A DNA stretch of 64,000 bases from Pseudoscleropodium purum (lineage: Eukaryota > Streptophyta > Bryopsida > Hypnales > Brachytheciaceae). The stretch's first letter is position 1; each line of letters starts with the position of its first letter. Positions 1-11,003 of this stretch are shown here, piece by piece. The stretch is taken from assembly GCA_963969395.1 (NCBI GenBank), contig OZ017795.1:4030001-4094000 (forward strand). The letters are read 5' to 3'. The notes under the pieces are model-generated. The model ran no database searches, was not told where the DNA came from, and saw only the letters and a list, made by a program, of their open reading frames with translations. The translations under genes were made by a program, and so were the position numbers.

Positions 1-1599
1 TTGCGGTATGAAGAAAATGTCCTTGTCATTCCATATTTAACAAATGTGGTTAAAGAATATTCCATATTTAACAAATGTTTATTTTAAGGATTTTACTAAA
101 ATTTCCAAGGAGAGTATGAATTGCACTTCAAAAGCTTCATTTTGTTGGTTTTGCTTAAAAATGAAAGAAATCGTTTTGAATGTCAAAATTGGGTTTGAAA
201 GAAAACACACTCAAAGTATTGAAGTACATTGGACAATATATCATTCTTTAGGTAAAATATCCCATATGAAATTGTAAAAAACAACTAAATGTCTTGGATT
301 TATTAAATGATGTGATTACATCATCAACAAAGTTGTACACAAAAATCATATGAAGATCATTCATTCTTCAATATGCAAATATCCTAGTTGACCATCCAAA
401 GGATACAAAACATCCTCGGTGTCGTCTTCATGGTTAAAACATCTACAATGCAATAAATAATGTACTAACATGTGATTGTTACACTTGAATTTAGTTTCCA
501 TTGAAAACTAGGATTTGAAAGAACAAGTGTCATTTTTCCACCTTGGGGAGCATAAAAACCATTAGAGCAAAACATTCATTTGGATCACTGCTCTAATAAT
601 GAAATTTAGTGTTATCACACTAATTGGTTTGAAAATAATGTAAGCTTTTATCCTTGATGAACACTTTTTATTAAGAACATAAATATCAATATTATTCAAA
701 GAGAGGATCTTCCTAAATATAGTTGGTAACAATGTGAATAAAAAAGAAGACTCTCTTGATCATAGGAGTATAAGCTTGGTATAGGACCTCCTTTTTCTAC
801 AATAGGATCCTTAGGAAGGCAAACAAATTTTTTTATAAATTTGACACTTGGTTCTACATCCTATAGTCTTTAGCTCTCTCAAAGGCATGACCATCATTTG
901 GCACTTGAGGAAACCTTCTTGTAGATCCTTTGTGTAGTTTTTGTTTCATTGGTGTTGGTTTTTGGTCCACTTGGTTCTCCCTTTCCAAGGCTTTGCTGCT
1001 TGTTCTTGGTCTCTTCTTGGAATAAACTCTAGGTTTGAAAATATATATATCAACTAAGAATACAGAGCATATTTAAATCAATTAGTGTGGTTAACACTAA
1101 ATTTCATTATTACCATACAATACTTGTGCACTACCTTACGTCTATCTTGCACGTCCAATTTCTTTCTTTCTTAGAATTGTATCGGAATTCTCAAAACTTT
1201 GTTGTGACGTATTTGGCCACTGAGATTGACAGGAAAATAACTTATTGTAAAGATCACTTCTAAAACATTTTCACTAGTGAGAATGATAAATTAATAATCA
1301 AGGGCTTCAATATCCTTATTCTAAACGGTGAACAGAAGGTAATGTGGAGTCCTACTAACTTCTCATTCATCTAATGTAATACATGAATCTTAAAAACACA
1401 ACCTTTTTAAATGGACAATTTCATGAAATTGCAATAAATAATATATTTGTAAAAGGTCCTAGGTTGAACCGTCTGTGTGAACTGGACTGACTTGTACTCC
1501 TTTCTTCTTAATTCACACCATTTAAATATATCTATATCTGTAAGAAGATATAAGCAAAAATGTGCCAAATTTATTATAAAAAAAAGGATTGAGGCGTTA
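1..1599. other. AT-rich intergenic DNA, no gene seen
   Basis: No open reading frame with recognisable protein features occurs on either strand, and no RNA gene or terminal inverted repeat was found. The sequence is the AT-rich background typical of most of the window. Confidence 0.6.
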
Positions 1600-3110
1600 A
1601 GGGATTGAAGAGAGTTAAGTTACCTGCTGGCCGTAAAGCCTGCCTTGTTTGCCTGCAAAAGTCATAAAACAATTGAGCCTGCTCTTCTTTTGGGGGCAGA
1701 GTGGCAGATTCCTATCAATGTATCGCAACCAGTAGACAATGGAATACTTGCCGTCAATAACATAGATTATGGAAACCTCTTCTGAGTGGCTGGCAGTGAG
1801 GCTTGTACATCTCTCCTTTACAATGAAATTCCTTTTCCTTTGTATCCAAAAACAAAAGAAACAAACAAAACTGCTCCTGAAGTGCTGGAAGCTTGGAAGT
1901 TTTCTAAGCAACAATTTCAACTGGGTCAGCATTTCCACTGCCATTTCGTTGACTTGCATGTACACCCAAATATCTACTGTAGCCGAGTGAAGCTCCACTT
2001 GTGTAACTTAGCCTAACTTATACCTACTTGAGGTCTATTGCAGGTGAAAATTCTTGGAAAAAATCCTACTGGAATGAGTGAGCACTTGTTTCCATATATT
2101 GTGATAGGTAAACTGAAAAAAGTTCACAATACTAAGGTGGGCACCCCGCCCCCAAACCAACACTTTTAGTTATTATCTTGGTAAAATTTTCATTGATTTT
2201 CTTTTAGGCAAAGTGCAAAGGAGGTTCCAATGCACAAAAGAACGCGACATTCACATACCATGTGCATGTCTGAGGGTCAAAGTTACTTTTGGTCAAAGGC
2301 TCTAACATCATTTTTCCTTTCACATAGGTACATATTGATTTTGGAGACGTACCGAGAGTGATGATGGTGGTTCTGAATCAGAGGTGCATTTGGGATGGGA
2401 TGGTGCCTACCTTCCCTTCCTTTCTGTGAATGCTCTGATTTTTTTTTTTTTTCCCAAAAAAAATGGATGATGACTAAGGTATCTTATTGCATTAACATCA
2501 AGCTCCTGCCCACCACCTCTTCCAAGCATCATCATCCATTTCCAAACTTGCCAATGAAAGACACGTGGCAGATTGGCATTGAAACAGGTGTCTGTTAACT
2601 CAATCAAACCAGTTTTATGTGTGCAAATGGCTAACGTAACTCACTCCTCTTCAACTGCTTCCATTGTTGCTGCCAGTGGGAGGTCCCCTCTCATTCATTC
2701 ATTCAATCCATTCAAGTCAGTCTTATGACACAGACTCTGACTGGCAGAATCTGCTCATGCCACAACACTTTTCTCATGCCAGCAAAGAACAGTTCAAAGC
2801 ATCAATCATATTCCAAGCAACCAGTGTCTGCAATCATAACTTAAAATCTTGGGTTCCGTCAGCAACCATCAGCACTTTCTTCCTAAACCACAACATAGGT
2901 AGCATAGCATAGCACAGCATAACATTGCCCCTGTCTTTTGCATCCTTGAAAGGGGATCCCTGCACTGAACAAAATTGTCTTATTGATGGCTCCTCTGCCC
3001 TGCCAACTACATTTCTAGAATTACTAACTGAAAGTATCTCTCGGGCATCTAGGGAGGTAGTATACTATTTCTTCCTAGCATGGAGGAGGATTGGACCATC
3101 ACCTCATTAG
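1600..3110. other. Mixed-composition region with short unassigned frames
   Basis: Composition is less AT-rich than its surroundings. Short frames exist, such as a 127-codon frame on the minus strand (1615-1998) and frames of 60-80 codons on the plus strand, but none shows a domain, motif or splice pattern that I recognise. It could be a promoter or UTR of a gene outside view, or a decayed gene. No function is assigned. Confidence 0.35.
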
Positions 3111-3123
3111 AGCATCCACGCAC

Positions 3124-4380
3124 TTAACCCCTAAAAGATCAACAAGCATTTTTTGGCTACATAGTAATTTTGGGCAAGTTTGTGTGATTGAAGATTTCTA
3201 TATTTCTAGCTCAAATTTTAATAGAAAAGTATGGACGAGGAATATCTTTCATAAGCACTAAATTTCATGACATTTTGAAATATGAATCAAAAGTTATGAC
3301 CTAATACGTTTTGTTTTTTTAAAAATTGGCAGTTTGAGCACATTAAAAAAATCACTTCTTTCTGAAACAAAAATTTGAAATTGATTTTCTAGAGTTATAT
3401 ACACTTATAGAAAGCTTTAAATCATTACATTTTAATCAACAAGTCAAAAGTTATGAGGTGTTTTTGTTTGTGGGTAGTTCTACTCCAAAGTAAAATTTGA
3501 AGTCCTTTATCTCATTCAATTTCCATATTTTTGAAAATAAAAATAAAAACATTGGGTGTAGAATGTTTATTACAACATTACAACCATTGGGATTGGCATT
3601 TTTCAATTTCATAATTAAATTCTTAACAATTTAGTATTTTGAATCATTCTCTACTACTATCTACTTACTATTTTTTCCTATATGTTGTACAATTCCAAAT
3701 GATCTGAAATTTTTCAAACATGTGATGAATTTGTTTAGAGAAAAGAATTCAAAGATGAATCACCATTTTGAACATTATTTCATAGAAAATAGAGCTTGTG
3801 AAGTGTAGCTGCCCTATTTTTTGAAGGGCACAAAAAAATGATTTCAATGAATTTGAATGCTTATATTTTGCAATCTACATGGTGGAAATTTTTGAAATTT
3901 TTATTACATGTTTTGAAGAAGGCATACTACAAGTTCTCATGGTTGCATGTGTAAAAAAGAAGTTTATTTTCAAAAATTTGGGACTTGTACTAAAAATGGC
4001 AATTTTTGAGTTGTCGTGTAAATAAAGATCATAGCACACAATAGCTCAAGTGCCATAACTATCACCAAATATGCAATCAAAAACTAAACAAGAATGCATA
4101 GCAAACACACCTTCAACCTTTGTGTATGTAGATGCATAGTTTTCTCCCTTGACAATAATGCCAAACCAAAGAGCTCTCTCCACCTAAATATCCAATACCT
4201 AAGATGGATGAACTTTAAGATTTGGCATATAAACTCTACAATGAATTCTAAGAATAACTTTAAGTATAACTCGTGAGAGAGTTCAACTAACACTACAATT
4301 TGATGTAGAACAGCTCCGATGTCACTTCACGTGACAAAGCATTTTGGGTGGAAACATAATCTTAGAACTTTAGGGGTTAA
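3124..4380. mobile_element. TTAA-bounded non-autonomous element, copy A
   Basis: The left end reads TTAACCCCTAAAAG and the right end CTTAGAACTTTAGGGGTTAA, giving inverted termini of the form TTAA-CCCC-TAAAG. It is 1257 bp, very AT-rich and has no coding capacity. Internal blocks, such as CAAAAGTTATGACC-like words at about 3288 and 3447 and ATTGGGATTGGCATTTTTC at about 3585, recur in the same order in the copy at 36.4-37.3 kb and inverted in the copy at 14.2-15.1 kb. Relative to those copies it carries about 325 extra bases near its right end. A DNA-transposon derivative is inferred; the superfamily is uncertain, with TTAA suggesting piggyBac-like. Confidence 0.75.
4038..4362. repeat. Extra segment inside copy A (nested insertion)
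   Basis: Copies at 14.2 and 36.4 kb run directly from their inner sequence into the ACTTTAGGGG terminus, whereas copy A is interrupted here by about 325 bp that neither shares. Borders are approximate and no clean target duplication is seen. The segment holds a near-palindromic GTCACTTCACGTGAC (4320-4334). Confidence 0.45.
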
Positions 4381-6462
4381 CTTACTCACTTGCCCAACTT
4401 GGTATACTCAAATTTTCCATTTAATTTTAAAGGATGGCCTCAATTTTTTTGTCCCTCACCTTTGCTCACCAAATATGACCTATAAATAATTGAGTGACTA
4501 TTCATGAAGCAAAATAAAAGATAAAATAATTAAATTTAGGATGAAAAGTGATTTCAAGGGCCATTCCTTGTTATGCTAGGATTGAGAGTCAAGGAAATAT
4601 TGTGAGGGGCATGTACTGCACTTTTCATCCACTTTCGAAGACTGTCAAATCCCTAGCTAGCAAGTAAGGATGGCCATGCTCTTATACAAAATTATAAATT
4701 CTTTGTTTTGGACCTTTGGATGTATGGGAAATATCTAAATTTAAGCATGGACAATATGTTGAGTGTATTCTTATCCCATTTTGAATAGCACAAAATAATT
4801 GTTTTTCTCCAAATGAGTATCCTCCGCTGGGAATGCTCGTTGCTAAATTACCGTAGTACCTCTTCAATTTCAGCAAAAATTAATTGTTTTTAAAGATATC
4901 GTAATTTCAGAAAATTATAATGATAATTGCTGAAATAAATGGAAACATGTAACTATATACGATTTAGTAATCTTGCCAAATCATAAAGAATTAAATGATC
5001 AGGTTGTTTTAAAAAAAAGAAAATAACTAGTATTAGTAAGAAGGTACAATATAGAGTCCAATGATCATCAACCATGCATACAACAAATCATCAATCATCA
5101 AGAAATTTGTTGATGGAGACATCATGGAATTTCATCATTAATAAGCATTGAAAGTTGGAGACATTGTTTTTATAATGAAATTCATTCTCTCTCGTGAACC
5201 CTCAAAGGATATGGCGTAACTTGAAGATGATAGCTTGACATAGGGGATGTTTGAAAATGCCAAAGAAAAAAAGTCTTCCAACTCCTCCTTGAAATTTGTC
5301 CATAACTTTTGATTAGAGGATCAAAATCTCAAAAGGATTTATGGAGATGAAAGCTAGATTCATTTTCCACAATAACTTAGTTCAAATTCTTTTGAAAAAA
5401 GTTGTTCTACTATGCCTAAATGAGGTTTGAAATTCTACATTGAACACATTTCTTATGTTTGACTTCATTATGAGCGTTTGAGCTCCTAGTAATCCTAACT
5501 ATTTACATATCCCACATGGGTTGTTTTACCTCTTATCACATAATTTGTATAAAGATCTTGTCTATAAACACATTACTCTTGGTAAAGAATTGCTTAATGA
5601 AGCTACATGCCGAATTTTTTATTAATTCAGTATCTAGCATGATGAAAATTGCAGTAATTAATTTTTTTCTACCCAAATTAAAAAGCCAAATTTTATTAAA
5701 TATTCGGTAGAGGTTGCCGAAATTGAAGAGGTACTAAGGTAGACAAGCAACTTTTAGCCCATCTATTATATTAAATACGCAATGGTACAACCCATGTTAC
5801 AACTCACATCACAAAATCTATCATATTTTCATCTTAGAGAAATATAGTCCAATTATTGCATTTGACATTCATGATGACAAATTAGAATGCGATGAGCATT
5901 CTTGTGATTTGTCATACATACATTTTCCTTTTTTCTTGCAAAAAAAATTCAATAAGAGTGTTGTTGGAGACTTTTGCAATAGTTGTATAACTAATAACCA
6001 TGTAAGGATAGAGCTTTTGACTATATTGTCAAATTTCTAAATCTTTCAAATTGTTTGTTTCATTGCTACTATATGTGAATGAATTTTTTATTTACATTTA
6101 ATTTATTTTAAGATAAATTCATATGTTTGATTTGAGTCTTGAAAATTTCAGACTTTTTTTTGGTAAGAAGTTGAATTACAATGAATTTTTAAAGATAAAA
6201 GGAAAAACTTCATAGGAAATACAAAATAGGCATTAAAAAATCTGAAATTCATAATAGAAGCACATTGTAGTATAGAGCATTAGAGTATAAAGAAAATATC
6301 TATGTTTTTCTATATTTAAAAATGTGATTATAGATCCTCAACTTCAAACTTTAATAGCATGTCCCTTTTCAAAAAATCTCTAAGAAGAATAGAAACTAAC
6401 TTCATAAGATTCATTTTGTTGCATTGGCTCAAAAAAGAAATCACCTTGAATATAAAAATCAA
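4381..6462. other. AT-rich intergenic DNA, no gene seen
   Basis: No supported coding, RNA or element structure is visible. Frames longer than 60 codons are AT-rich and featureless. Confidence 0.55.
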
Positions 6463-6908
6463 ATTTTAAGTAGGGTTGACAAATCAGTACATCCACCCCA
6501 AAATAGCGTCCGTAACCCGGACGCCAGCGGATGCAACGTCCCTCCCGACGGCGGACGGCGGACGGGCGGGGCGGCTTAGAAAACCCATTTTGGGTTTTTT
6601 GTTTTAATTGTTTTCACCAATGAGAGATTGAGAGTGAAGTCATTTTGATTTTGATTTTTCTTATATTGCAATTGCGATTCAATAGAGTTGTATATCACTA
6701 TTTATGTTTAAGGATTAGGGAGTGACCGCGGGGCAGTTTGGGTAGGGCTGTCGGGGGAAACAAGGCGGTCGAAGCGGATGGGGCGGACGGGGCGGTCCCG
6801 GTGGACGCTGCGTCCGCCGGGACCGCGAATGTCAGCGGATGCTGCGGACACAGTGTCCGCGTCCGGACGTCCCGGATGTCCGACCGTCCTGTCAACCCTG
6901 ATTTTAAG
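6463..6908. mobile_element. GC-rich hAT-like MITE with 8-bp target duplication
   Basis: A 430-bp element (6471-6900) starts TAGGGTTGACA and ends TGTCAACCCTG, an imperfect terminal inverted repeat in which only the outermost base differs. It is flanked by an exact 8-bp direct repeat, ATTTTAAG, at 6463-6470 and 6901-6908. An 8-bp duplication with termini of this type is the hallmark of hAT-superfamily transposition. Both end regions are strikingly GC-rich and packed with CGTCC/GGACG words, which could be subterminal transposase-binding repeats. There is no transposase, so the element is non-autonomous. Three short open frames over it result from GC content and are not genes. Confidence 0.88.
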
Positions 6909-7009
6909 AAAGAAAAATTCAAAATATTGAAATATACTGTAAAGGTATACTATTTTTTTCAATAAATTGAAAAAATAATATGCCTTACATTTAAATCAAT
7001 AATGTGAAT

Positions 7010-7765
7010 TAATCATTATTACCTAGAGGGCCAAATAACCATTCAATGTTCACAAAATAGTCAATTTAGGCCGAATATTTTTTGAAATTTTCATACAAGG
7101 TGTTAGCATATCCCCCTATACTAGGAATATCATTTTTTTCTAATTGTCTATCCAAATCAAAAGTTATTGTGTCTTGAATTTTTTGGGCAACATGGATTAG
7201 CTTTGAGCAGTATGTGTAGAATTTGTCCTCTATTTTTGAAATTGGTATATATAAAAATTACATGATACAAGATTCAAATGTAAGAAAAAAATAAACATGT
7301 ATAGAGTAAAAATCTCATTTTAGGAGGAATTAAAGTTTGTTTGCCCTATTAGACAAGTTTGGAAAAAAAAAACATCACATGATATTTGGGGGCAATTTTT
7401 ACGCTTGTTCCTCCAATAGGGAAAAAATGCGAAGCTATCAAAATTTAGAAATGATGTGGCACTCTCTCAAGTATATCAATTGTGCAACTAGTAGCATTCA
7501 CAGCATTTTTAGAGCTAAAAAACCCATAGTCTTGTAGAGCCCCTCAAATCTCTCCTAATGACTTATTTTTCTAATGTCAAATGCTATAATCTTTGATTCA
7601 GACAATTGAAGTTTCTAAATTTTTTTTGCACATTCCTATGTTAACCTAGCGCAAATTTTTATAGTTGAATATTGAAAAAAAGCACTTTTGGTTTGCGTTC
7701 TTTTAATACCCTAGAAAGTTTCACAATTTCTACCCAAAATGTACTTCAATCTTTTCAGAATTATT
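7010..7765. mobile_element. Degraded TTAA-family element, copy K, with nested MITE
   Basis: The interior (for example around 7290-7345) aligns by eye with the copy starting at 53627, sharing a TCATT(T/C)TAGGAGGA block followed by AAAGTTT. Its right part ends near a TTTTCAGAATTATTAA stretch (about 7755-7770) that resembles the end of the 53.6-kb fragment. Ends are eroded, so borders are approximate. A CATTAG-family MITE occupies its middle. Confidence 0.4.
7375..7560. mobile_element. CATTAG-family MITE, nested and truncated copy
   Basis: The right end, with CCCCTCAAATCTCTCCTAATG at 7540-7560, and interior words such as GATGTGGCACTCT match the copy at 56247-56535. The left end is poorly preserved. 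The neighbouring sequence on both sides is continuous with copy K, so this unit inserted into that element. Confidence 0.5.
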
Positions 7766-8213
7766 AATGTTGCACACACAAAATTAGATGAAGATAATCC
7801 ATTCTTGAATGAATGAAAGATCACAATTTTTTTGTCCATTCAAACATCACTTTGAAATCCTTGGTGGGTCAGTGCCCTTCTAAGATTAAGATGATTGTAA
7901 ATGGTATACGGTAGTAATTAAGGCATCTTTTGAGTTTTATTGGCTATTTTCCTTTAATTCTCATAATGAACTGGTTTTCTAAGCATAAGAACCAGTTGTT
8001 TTCACCAATTTGTGTGCCAATGTTTCCAAATTGCAATTGGATATTTTTACCTATTCCACTAGCTAACTTCAGCCATGGTGAATTCCCCCTTGTTTATACC
8101 CAAGGAAAAATGTTGAATTTTTTTACTTGTCAACTTTGATAATATTTTCAAATTCGAAATTTATATTCGAAATAAGAGACCCCAAATTAGATAGGAGAGG
8201 TGTTGAGGATAAC

Positions 8214-8891
8214 AAAACCCTAAATGATTTTGACTATGTTTTCATCAAAACCACTTCAAAATTGCCATTTCTACTATAAATACCAAATTTTAAAAATAAA
8301 AACATTTTTGACAAATGTAACTATAGGATCTTGTTACACATTGGTTTGAGAAGATGTGCAAAAAAATTCAGAAATTTTCAATTGTTAACAACTTATTTAT
8401 GGAATTGAAAAATGCCCATTCCAATAGTTGTAATGTTATGATAAATAATATACACCTAATGTTTTGTTTTTTCCAAAAATATTAAAAATTGAGATAGATA
8501 AAAAAAAAACTTCAAAGTTTGTCGTATAGTAGAGATTCAATAACAACCCGCAAACTTCCACAATCTAAAATTGATCAGAACTTTTGACTCATAGATCAAA
8601 ATGGAATGACTCAAAGCTTTCCAAGTACATATAAATCTAGAGAACCAATTTCAAATTTTAAAGCTTTTTTTCAAGCCTAAACTCCATGCCATGTAATGAA
8701 AAGTACATATCATAGCCTTTTAATCATGTAATCAAAAGTTATGAAAATTTCTGGGTCTTAAAGCTACTCCTTGGGCACATGTCATGTTAAAATTTCAGGA
8801 AAAAAAAAAAAAAAATCAAAACTCCATTCGAAGTGAGCTACCCAAATTTGCTATATTGCCAAAAAATACAATTTGAACATTTAGGGGTTTA
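8214..8891. mobile_element. TTAA-family element, copy H
   Basis: The left end is AAAACCCTAAATG and the right end CATTTAGGGGTTT, inverted to one another. Inner sequence (GACTATGTTTTCA near the left end, a GAAAAATGCCCATTCC block near 8405) corresponds to the 14.2-kb copy in the same orientation. The boundary tetranucleotides have mutated away from TTAA. It is non-coding. Confidence 0.6.
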
Positions 8892-8987
8892 GTAGGCATA
8901 AAATAGTGGGTCTTTTTTTTACATACACCATTCAAATGACTTCGAGAGGATGAGTGAAGGGGTCAATTCACCCCAATCCTAACTTTG

Positions 8988-9201
8988 AACTAGCTGCCGT
9001 TTCCTCCCGAACATAAAACATAGGTACTCAATGGTTTCAGGTCCCTTGTACTCATTCCATAGGAACTAGCTGCCGGTTCTTCCCGGACATAGGTACCTAG
9101 TGGTTTTAGGTTCCTTGTACTCATTCCATGGGAACTAGCTGCCGGTTCTTCCCGGACATAGGTACACAGTGGTTTTAGGTTCCTTGTACTTATTCCGTGG
9201 G
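8988..9201. repeat. Three-unit 69-bp tandem repeat
   Basis: Units start at 8988, 9064 and 9133, each with AACTAGCTGCCG. Units 2 and 3 are 69 bp and nearly identical; unit 1 is longer (76 bp) and more diverged. Each carries CTGCCG(G/T)TTC(T/C)TCCCG, a GC-rich word seen again at about 40.98 kb and, inverted, at 43.05 and 43.12 kb. Confidence 0.85.
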
Positions 9202-10138
9202 TAATTTAAGTTATATCCTACCGTACTCCCAACGGGTATGGTGTGAGTTTGTTGCAGCAGCCCACAGGGAGTGAGCACCGGTCCAGGCACGTATCCCAAC
9301 ACTGGCGCAAGACGTCATATTTACTCTACCAGCTTCTCATGTCCCCAGCGGACTACTTATTTTTACCCGTAAAAAGGGTCCACCACATATGCTCTACAAG
9401 TTACAATCTCTCCTTCACAGAACAATCTTGGTGGGGGTAGCTTACACTGTACACCATTCAGTTGTGTTGATGCATGCATGTCAAAATACCCTACTAAAAA
9501 TAGTATGAAGAAAAATGTAGAGACTCCAGTTAGTGAACAAGCTACAGTAGAAGTCTAAAACAACAACAGTGATGCTGAGAAGCAGAACAGGTTCTTCCCT
9601 GTGTCACGTAATTCTTCCTTCCAATGTTAGAAATTACAGTACCACCCACATGTCGTTATCGTGTGTTTGGACCGACTCAAATCAGGGCATTGTGTAACGA
9701 GGGAATGGTCCTCCCCATGCTGAGAAGAGATTATGCTTTGCTAGATGCTTTGGAGGGACCTGTGAGTTAATTCAAGGATTGGGGTTTGCAGAGAAGCCAT
9801 AGAATAAGACAATTGTATTCACTGTGGGGTCCTCTTTGTAAGGTGCAAAAGGGATCCCTCCTCATTGGTAAACAATGTCATGAATTGTCTTCTTCGACAG
9901 TACACAATTTTCAGCAAATATCCACTATAACATCAATGGATTGAACGTGCAATTGGCAGGCACCGTAAAATCTCAGGTGTATTACCCAATCTGTCTACGA
10001 TTCAACCCCCCTCCCCCCTCCCCCCGGGTTTGACCTCCAACAGGCATGCAAGTTGAGTGAATAAGTTAGCATCGATCATCTGGCCAGTCAGTTGCAAGAA
10101 CACAATTTTCTCGGGAACTGTAGCCCCCATTCCCGCCG
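9202..10138. other. GC-richer flank of bHLH copy 1, no gene recognised
   Basis: Composition rises compared with the surroundings. No convincing frame was found. It contains the C-tract at 10006-10025, listed separately. Confidence 0.4.
10006..10025 (-). other. Potential G-quadruplex tract
   Basis: The plus strand shows three runs of six C separated by single T. The minus strand therefore has three G6 runs with single-A loops, which can supply four G-triplets. It lies downstream of bHLH copy 1 and on the same strand as its coding sequence. Confidence 0.6.
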
Positions 10139-10536
10139 TTACTGCCTTCTTAGACCCGAAGTCCCTTCAAATCCATGCAAGTGGATGCTCAACAATTCGA
10201 TCTTCCACAACGACAATCTGATTTGATTCAATTGCCAAACTTGTATTAACCAGTAGTAACATTCACAAGGTACCGTCCAACCCAGCAAGGAGTATTCTAA
10301 TACACCCAAGGGAGGCGGTGTGTCGAACCAGTATGGCTTGCCAAGAAATACAATCATGCACCATTTCTCATCTACGAATCTCATATCAATAGAAAAGCTG
10401 GCGTTCCGAAAGCCGCACCGCCAAGTTGTGTGCTGGCCATCGCTAATCTCCGGAACTGTCTCACCGACTAGAACCTCGCCATCGATTAATGGCAAAAGCA
10501 TTTGGGCGACGCACTCCGTGAAGAGGATGTCGCAAT
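10139..10536 (-). pseudogene. Unassigned coding-like segment, possible gene remnant
   Basis: A minus-strand frame of 120 codons from the Met at 10501, extendable upstream to about 10536 before a stop, has a balanced amino-acid composition unlike shadow frames. It includes the words LVGETVPEISDG, FSIDMRFVDEKW and KPYWFDTPPPLGVLEY. The repeated aromatic and Gly-rich beta-type words would suit a beta-propeller or F-box-associated repeat, but I cannot identify the family. It lies about 500 bp downstream of bHLH copy 1. No splice sites or partner exons could be established, so it may be a remnant or a single exon of an unrecognised gene. Confidence 0.3.
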
Positions 10537-11003
10537 GACGTGCATTTCAGAAGGAGGTGTCCAATAGCAACAAACACTATCCCCAGCACTCTATCCGTGC
10601 CCACATAAATCCTTCCTCACCAATTACTGTGGCTGCGGGGAAGTGAAAATCATTCTCGGCATGAATTTCAGATTTGGGTCATCCTTGACAGGAGTAACTC
10701 CCGTGGCGACTTCAAAGCTTCCATCACTTCAGTGTTGGTTGCGTGCGAGGCGTTACATGATCCTCAGATCCACCATGTAGGGAATCAGAAGTGAAAATGC
10801 CGACAGTGTCAATCTCGGTTTCAGCGATCAGCGACGAGAGACTTGAGCCGTAAACCTACGCGTCGACACTCAAACGTTCGCTTTCTGTCAACCTGTATCA
10901 ACAAAAGTAAACATTCATTACCGACCCAAGGAGTTCCAACATCGACGCTGAGAATCAAGCGGTGACAGATGGCAACACCTAGCTGTCACCTGTACATTAC
11001 AAC
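10537..11003. other. 3' flank of bHLH copy 1
   Basis: There is no frame of note. Short blocks, such as GCTTTCTGTCAACCTG near 10880 and a GATCAGCGAC word near 10827, also occur downstream of bHLH copy 2 (about 25567 and 25523), so the paralogy extends beyond the coding region in diverged form. It probably includes the 3' UTR. Confidence 0.5.

Noticed and set aside
1615..2016. Candidate gene at 1.6-2.0 kb (127-codon minus frame, 73-76-codon plus frames)
   Set aside because: No motif or splice structure could be recognised, and plus and minus readings are equally plausible or implausible. Left as unassigned.
3124..4380. Firm assignment of the TTAA elements to piggyBac
   Set aside because: The TTAA boundary and C-rich ends fit, but no transposase or empty site is visible, and TAA-type Harbinger duplication cannot be excluded.
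6698..6965. Frames of 74-84 codons in the GC-rich patch
   Set aside because: They lie inside the hAT-like MITE and run over its border and target duplication. They are artefacts of GC content.
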